Assembly: GCA_021234155.1 (NCBI GenBank)
Contig: JAJEKV010000478.1
Location: 1-64,000 of the forward strand
DNA length: 64,000 nucleotides
Direction: 5' to 3'
From: Isoetes taiwanensis
Lineage: Eukaryota; Streptophyta; Lycopodiopsida; Isoetales; Isoetaceae
The position numbers and the translations under genes are program-made. The notes below the pieces were generated by a model that did no database searches, was not told the DNA's origin, and saw only the letters and a list, made by a program, of their open reading frames with translations. Positions 56,365 to 64,000 of the stretch are shown in pieces (position 1 is the stretch's first letter; each line of letters begins with the position of its first letter).

Positions 56365-56570
56365 TCATTTTTCAGCGATCGAGGCCATGTTCTTAGCACC
56401 AACACACCTTCAAACCTGTCGAGTGCCTTCAAACAAAGCACAAAAATTCAAGTTTGAGGGGCTCTATTGGGCAAAGCATGCACAATCGCAATTCCTTTTC
56501 CACGGATCAAAGGCCATGTTCTTATGTTCTTGTCACCAACACACCTTCACGAATACTTGGAGCAAGCCCA
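56365..56570 (+). repeat. Tandem duplication, ~130 bp unit
   Basis: GGCCATGTTCTTAGCACCAACACACCTTC (56382 on) recurs as GGCCATGTTCTT...CACCAACACACCTTC (56512 on), with nearby CAAGC/CGAT words also repeated. It is possibly part of an unidentified gene or element. Confidence 0.55.
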
Positions 56571-57125
56571 ATACTAAGCAAAACACAAGCGTTGTTCCAC
56601 CGCGAGCACATAAAAAACGAAGATAAAGTAGAGCTTTTACGGGGCATCATACACAATTTAGTTGTGGTAGAAGAGGACGAGGATGAATCTCAAAAAAAAG
56701 GAGATCGGAAAAGCGGTCGAGGGCAACAAAGTATGATTGAAGGGGAGCAGAAGAAGACCCACCATGATCGGAAGCGGAGAAAGCGAAATATCAGGATTCG
56801 AAGCGAAGAAATCCCGATGAGAAAGGAAAGAAAGAGAGCAAATCGCCTGCTTTTCCCGCCCAAGAAGAGCGAGAACCGCCAAAAAATGTTCCAATCCCCA
56901 AAGAAGCCCGCCGCCCGCCAAAAAAGTTCAAATCAATCGAGATAGGAAGGCGAAGATCGAGATCTTAGCCCTTGGTTTTATTTTTATCAGGCGGCTATAA
57001 TAGCGGACACATCAATCAATAGATAAATGAATATAATATAGACATAGCGATAATAATATTTCAATGGTCAATAGTTTAGGCTATTGTGATTAAGCCAAAA
57101 CAATTGTCAAAATGGGATTAATCCA
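56570..57125. other. Lys/Arg/Glu-rich open stretch, unassigned
   Basis: The plus frame 56454-56945 (163 codons) becomes very basic after residue 70 (DRKRRKRNIRIRSEEIPMRK). Composition alone could explain it, and no domain was recognised. It may be coding, but there is no support from splice sites or homology. Confidence 0.25.
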
Positions 57126-57128
57126 TTC

Positions 57129-57620
57129 TTTTTTTTTTTCTAAAGGCTAGAAAGATATATTATTTAAATATTGAGTTACAGAATTTAAAGGCCCCAATGG
57201 GCTTGAGCTATTGCTCCGTCTAGGCCTCACAACCCCCTACTAGCCACAACTTAGAGTTACTCACATCATGGGGGGAGGGCAAATCCTCACGCACGGCCTT
57301 ACAGGGAACACTTAAAAAATATGTAGAAGCCCTCAAATGAGCCTAGTCTATCAAGGGACTTATCATAATCTCTTCGCCATTTTCTGCCATGTGAGATTGC
57401 CATGAGGCAACACCATGGTTGAAGATGTTTTCATCTTGGACCGTTGATATTTCACGGTCCCCTAGTGCTATAGCCACATGTGCTTCCATACCGCCCAAAG
57501 TGCAATGCAAGTAATGGTATACCCAAGCTTATCAGTTTGTGCTAGGAAAATCAGAGGCCATTGAACATATGCCATGTCCATATGCAAGATGGGGGCAACT
57601 CAAGCCCAAAAATCTCTCAC
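57129..57620 (-). mobile_element. LINE 3' end fragment
   Basis: Plus-strand T run at 57129-57141 equals a short A tail on minus, preceded by a LINE-like 3' UTR. Upstream on minus, KLGYTITCIALWAVWKHMW resembles the end of plant LINE ORF2 proteins (the WAVWKHRN-type tail). It is broken further upstream. Confidence 0.5.
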
Positions 57621-57654
57621 TTTGGGGCAAAAGAACATCCTATATTATTTATAG

Positions 57655-57658
<4 letters not shown>

Positions 57659-57746
<88 letters not shown>
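57659..57746. repeat. (TA)n microsatellite, ~44 units
   Basis: Uninterrupted TA dinucleotides. The predicted Tyr-Ile open frames through it are artefacts. Confidence 0.98.
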
Positions 57747-57749
<3 letters not shown>

Positions 57750-57750
<1 letters not shown>

Positions 57751-58285
57751 TATTTGATGGGTCCTATGGGGGGTTGAATGTGGGTAGAGATTAATCCTAT
57801 CCGCCTAATTTTTGAGGTGGCACTTAAATGGCCCCTTGGATTTGATGGGGGCATGCATGGGCCATGCATGGGCCATGCACCCCATCCATGAACAGATGAT
57901 TCGGGCACGTGTGAAATCTTGGCCCTTGATTTTTAAAGGGGAAGATGCAAGGAAGGTCCCCTTAAAAGGTGCTTTTGGTGCTGATCAATCTTAACTTAGT
58001 TGGATCAAAGGGGAGGAAAATCCTAACCATTAAATTTTTATTAAATTGCAATTTCTTTATTAAAAGAGGTGAGGTGGCACCCTTATTTAATAAAAGGTAA
58101 TGAGGTGGCACCAACATTAATAGATGGACTTTCTAGGAAGCTTCTTTTTTATAATCTTCAAAGGCCGATAACTTGCGATGAGGGGCGGGGATGAAGGTGA
58201 GACCCACACCATTGGATTCCTCTCGTCGAGAACTTCCCAATGAGTGGTGCTTTGGCATCGTTCCGGCAGAGTTGGAGCTAATGTG
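57750..58285. other. Non-coding, with RY-like CATGCA repeats
   Basis: GGGCATGCATGGGCCATGCATGGGCC (57847 on) consists of overlapping CATGCA words. Around 58020-58140, AT-rich sequence repeats GAGGTGGCAC three times. No gene was seen. Confidence 0.5.
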
Positions 58286-58289
58286 ATCC

Positions 58290-59450
58290 GAATACTAAGT
58301 TTCTTTTGGAAACTTAGAATTTCTGAGAATCTATGCTAATTTAAAAGAATCTAGGGAATCTCCATAGGATTTTTGGGAATTTAAAGGAAGCTCAAGAGAA
58401 TCTTTGGGAATCTATGAGAATCGCAAAGGGAATCTTTGAGATTCTATAGGAATCTTTATAAAACCTTTGAGAATGTAGAAAGAATCTTCATAGAATCTAA
58501 GGGAATCTAGGAGAATCTACATAGAAATATGGGAAATCTAGAGGAATCTTGAGATGATCTTTAGGAGGCTAGAGGAACCCCAACAAAATTAGGGAATTTA
58601 TGGGAATCTCAAGAGAATCATAGAGAATCTAGTAGGATCGAAGTGCATCTTCATAAAATCTTTGAGAATCCTTGAAAATCTATAGAATCTAAGGGAATCT
58701 ATATAGAATCTAACAAAATTTAGGAGAATCCACATAGAATTTTGGAGACTCTAGAGGTTTCTTGTGATAAGTTCGAAAATCTAGAGGGATCTTTATAGAA
58801 TCTTAAGAATCTAGGGGAAGCTTTGTGGAATCTTAAGGAATCTTTCATTAATAAGTGTGTTTAGTAGGGGAATCTCGATAGAATCTAAGAGAATCTATAT
58901 AGAATCTTGGAAAATCTGGGATAATCTTTGAGAATCTAGTTGAATCTTAAAAAAGAATCTTAAGTAACTTATGGGATTAAAAGTATTTAGGGAATCTTCC
59001 TTAAATCTTTGAGAATCTAGGATACTTTTTTCCTGAATCTTCAAGAATCTAAGTGAATCTTTATAGAATCTTCATTGAATGGCTCAGAATCTAGCAGAAT
59101 CTAAGCGCTAAAATCTTTGAGAATCTAGGGGAATCTTGATGGAATTTTCAAGATTCTAGGGGAATCTCTATAGAATCTAACAAAATCTAGGAGAATCTAC
59201 ATAGAATTCTAAAGAGAATTTAGAGGATCCTTGTGATAACGTTTGAAATCTCGAGGAATCTTTGTAGAATCCTAAGAATCTAAGGGAATCTTAGGGAATC
59301 TTTTACACTAAGTGTGTTTTTCTAGGGGAATCTTGATAGAACCTAAAGGAATCTAAGAGAATTTATATAGAATCTTAAGAAATGTAGAAAATTTGGGATA
59401 ATCTTTGAGAATCTAGGGGAATCTTTAAGAGAATCTTAAGTTTGGATGGC
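58290..59450 (+). repeat. GAATCT minisatellite with ~460 bp higher-order repeat
   Basis: About 1.16 kb is built almost wholly of GAATCT words spaced ~10-15 bp apart (variants of GGGAATCTTTGAGAATCTAG and ATAGAATCTAAGG). A second level is visible: 58725-58940 and 59187-59420 align at an offset of about 460 bp, including the rare words CTTGTGATAA and AAGTGTGTTT. There is no coding potential. Confidence 0.9.
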
Positions 59451-59485
59451 TCAAAATTTGTGTACTCCCTTATAGTACACTCACT

Positions 59486-59487
<2 letters not shown>

Positions 59488-59561
<74 letters not shown>
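59488..59561. repeat. (TA)n microsatellite, ~37 units
   Basis: Pure TA tract directly after the GAATCT array. Confidence 0.98.
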
Positions 59562-59562
<1 letters not shown>

Positions 59563-59564
59563 TT

Positions 59565-60395
59565 TCCTTTGCCTAGGGTCTAATCTAGCCAAATCCATAC
59601 TCCTAACACGGTCCTTAACAGGAAGCTAGAGAATTACGTCACAGCACTACCGGGCCCTAAACCAAATGAGTCCAACAAGAATACTAAATAAGCTCAATAC
59701 TTGTGCATTTTGTTCATTATTTTCACATAAGCAGGTTTTTCCTTTCAACGTCAAAGACATTATTGAAAGTATATCTTTCCATTAAGGCTACCTAGTAGAG
59801 GACTGATTTCTCAAGCCCCAAAACCATGTATTCTCAATGAAAAGTAGTTGCAAAATATTCATAAACATAATTCAACACTTAACATTCAAGGCAACCTGAT
59901 AGAAGGCTGATTTCTCAAGCCCCAAAACCATGTAACCTTAATGCAAAGTTGTTGCAAAACAAATTTTGCTTAAAACATAAAGTAATATCGAAAGTAAATT
60001 GCAAAAATGCACTATTATTGAATTGAAATTGAATAGTTTAGACAATAACATACAAAGTGCATAAGATCAGGTTACATTTTTTGCGTCATTCCATAACCTT
60101 CCACGTTAACACCAACCCGGTTTGCAAAATAGAGACAATTGGAGGAGAGAGCCCGTACCTGCAGCCAATCATGCAAACGTTAGCAGTAATCCCGGTAACG
60201 ATGCAAGGGCCAAAAGGTACATTGGGTCTCTCAGTTTATCACTGATCACCAATTGTATCCTTTTGCCCGAAAAGTAAGCGTTAACAAGAAAGAAGAAATG
60301 GAATTAAAACTTGAGATTTTTCTTAAATCCCAAAAATTGCAGTTCAAAATATAATAGTATAATCAAAATTACTGATAGCCTCCAAAAAAGTAGAC
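59565..60395. other. Intergenic or intronic DNA
   Basis: A repeated phrase (GGCTGATTTCTCAAGCCCCAAAACCATGTA at ~59800 and ~59905, two copies about 105 bp apart) is visible. Otherwise nothing was recognised. It could be intron of the minus-strand gene to the right. Confidence 0.45.
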
Positions 60396-60399
60396 GGAG

Positions 60400-60835
60400 A
60401 GCTACATAGTTTGTTAGTTAAATGACAATAGCAAGAGATATAAGCAACCAAACTTCTCAAGAATAGAAGCAAAAGAAGCTCCTTTTCTGAGTCTACATTT
60501 TGACTTAGGTGCATCTCTCTGAAATTTTAAGTCTAAGCATGTCAAAAATGAAGAATAAGTATTTGCTGCCATGAAATAACAGCCCGCACAGAAACTGCCA
60601 TAACTCTTAGCACAAGACTCTGTTTTTTTATTAATTATATGTTTCGGAAACGGCATGATATGCTTTATCCTCTCAAGGAAAAACAGTCAAGTTTTGAAGA
60701 GATTTGCTATGTCAGAAAATGATTTCTGAAATCCGACCTAATGAAATCTCAAACTTTTATTATGAAACTTTTGCTTCAAAGTTTCTTTCTAGGATTTTCT
60801 ACTCCATAACCCGGAGATATACAAAGTAGAACATA
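60400..60835. repeat. ~430 bp duplication, copy 1
   Basis: Aligns end to end with 61104-61540 at an offset of ~703 bp. Both copies keep an 80-codon minus-strand frame starting MPFPKHIINKKTE and containing DAPK and KFGCLYLLL. About a quarter of the residues differ, which argues against strong protein selection. Confidence 0.85.
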
Positions 60836-61103
60836 ACTAGTTCAAGAATAATTTAGCCTATCAATGAATTATTTCAGTTATGCATTTGCATTCTAAAAAA
60901 CATTATTTCAGCATGTATTTACATTACGTCTTATTTGGGTAGTTTCCAAGTTCTCAAATTAGATCATTATTTTAAGAACTATCATTGATCATAAAATCAG
61001 ATCTGTAACATAGTGTCAATCTTGATAAAGAGTGCCAAAGGCACTGGCTTTTGCTCCAAGCCCATAGCTTAGCACCGTTTGCATTGAAAATCATATGTAA
61101 AGC

Positions 61104-61540
61104 TACATGATTTGTTAGTTAACTGACCATAGTAAGAGATATAAGCAACCAAACTTCTTGAGAATAGAAGCACAAGAAGCCCCTTTCTTAAGTCTATATT
61201 TCATCTTAGGTGCATCTCCATCAAATTTTAAGTCTAAGCTTGTAAAAAATGGAGGATAAGTACTTGCTGCCATAAAATGACAGCCCCTACAAAAACAGGC
61301 ATAGCTCTTAGCACAGAGCTCTGTTTTTTTATTAATTATATGTTTCGGAAACGGCACAATATGCTCTATCTTTTCATGAAAAAACAGTCAAGTTTTGACG
61401 AGATTTGCTATGTCAGAAAACGATTTCTGAAATCCGACCTAAATGGGATTTGCAGCTTTCTTATGAAGCTTTATTCTTCAAAGTTTCTTTCTGGGATTTC
61501 CTACTCCATAACTAGAGGATTTACAAAGTAGAATAGAATG
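61104..61540. repeat. ~430 bp duplication, copy 2
   Basis: Second copy. Its right end runs into the donor-side of the candidate exon at 61551-61670, so the duplicated DNA is probably intronic if that exon is real. Confidence 0.85.
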
Positions 61541-61550
61541 TAAGACACAC

Positions 61551-63452
<1,902 letters not shown>

Positions 63453-63499
63453 TCTGTCACAACCCCAGCACTGAATTGAGGCAAGCAACAGACATATAT

Positions 63500-64000
63500 A
63501 GAGAGGTCATTACAGTTCCCCATCTTGTTTAACATAATTCGTAACTCCATATTTCTTCCTAAACCTGAGCTTACAAGAAGATTAAATCAGCATCTAAACC
63601 CTTCAATTTTACCTGTATTCATCAATGGCTCAGTAAGCGATGCATGTAACAGAAAGTCTGCCATGCTTCCACCTAATATCGAAAATTATTTTCCAGTAGT
63701 TATATTTCCTGAGTGGATCCTTCCAGGACTTGTTCGCAATTTCTGGAAATATATGGAAATGAATACAGGTTTTCCTTCCCCCAGAGATATCTTCCTTTTG
63801 ATTCTAATTCTTTTGACCTGCTGGATCTCTAATAGGGAGTTGCATGAAATAATGCATTGGTTTAGAAATATGTATTCCTTGGAAATTCGTAATCCTTTGT
63901 TGCTCAGGCTTAGATTTAAATACATCTGGACTTCCCATTAAATGGAGCATGTCAAATTTTACCTAGTTGTGGTTTTAACCCATAAAAGAATCTATGCAAT
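63500..64000. other. Right edge, one unassigned open frame
   Basis: 63525-63941 (plus) is open for 138 codons with a hydrophobic middle (DIFLLILILLTCWI). No family was recognised. It may be 5' flank or an upstream exon region of the minus-strand gene. Evidence for coding is weak. Confidence 0.25.

Noticed and set aside
57561-57794. Open frames rich in Tyr-Ile (also at 62179-62436)
   Set aside because: They are translations of TA microsatellites.

Overview
The window reads as nuclear DNA of a land plant. It holds remnants of PLS-type pentatricopeptide repeat (PPR) genes, a plant-type dynein light chain (LC8) gene, a complete spliced ASY1-type meiotic HORMA gene, and many plant-type transposons: Ty3/gypsy with a chromodomain, Ty1/copia, L1-like LINEs and hAT. 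The species cannot be fixed from this sequence. A fern, lycophyte or other non-model lineage is possible, but that is a weak inference. Gene density is very low, and most of the window is decayed mobile DNA, satellites and microsatellites.

Layout. 1-1.9 kb: AT-rich intergenic DNA. 1.9-5.2 kb: a broken PPR locus with internal duplications, a small deletion derivative and a foldback repeat, ending directly against a two-exon LC8-like gene (5.24-5.87 kb). 6.9-21.3 kb: a decayed ~14 kb element with terminal inverted repeats. It carries gene remnants on both strands, a purine-rich minisatellite, a poly-A-tailed insertion and five clusters of ~57-60 bp units, each unit centred on a GC-rich palindrome. 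21.3-30.7 kb: hAT and LINE fragments, palindromes, a CCTCCCC motif cluster and one broken unknown gene. 30.8-33.1 kb: a truncated Ty3/gypsy copy (minus strand). 34.6-38.9 kb: an L1-like LINE (minus strand). 41.2-42.9 kb: Ty1/copia remains. 43.1-46.5 kb: the ASY1-type gene (minus strand), the best-supported gene in the window. 48.3-53.3 kb: a second, longer copy of the same gypsy family (plus strand), which has lost its integrase core but keeps a chromodomain. 53.3-57.6 kb: tRNA-like/SINE-like pieces and a LINE tail. 57.6-59.6 kb: two TA tracts bracketing a 1.2 kb GAATCT minisatellite. 60.4-61.5 kb: a ~430 bp duplication. 61.6-63.5 kb: coding-looking exons of an unrecognised gene with a SAP-like motif.

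There is no operon-like or pathway linkage between the host genes; ASY1 (chromosome axis) and LC8 (cargo adaptor or microtubule-associated) are simply neighbours among transposons. The most unusual structure is the 14 kb TIR element with its palindrome arrays. ASY1 exon boundaries were derived by hand from GT-AG sites and from remembered similarity to angiosperm ASY1; no database search was run.
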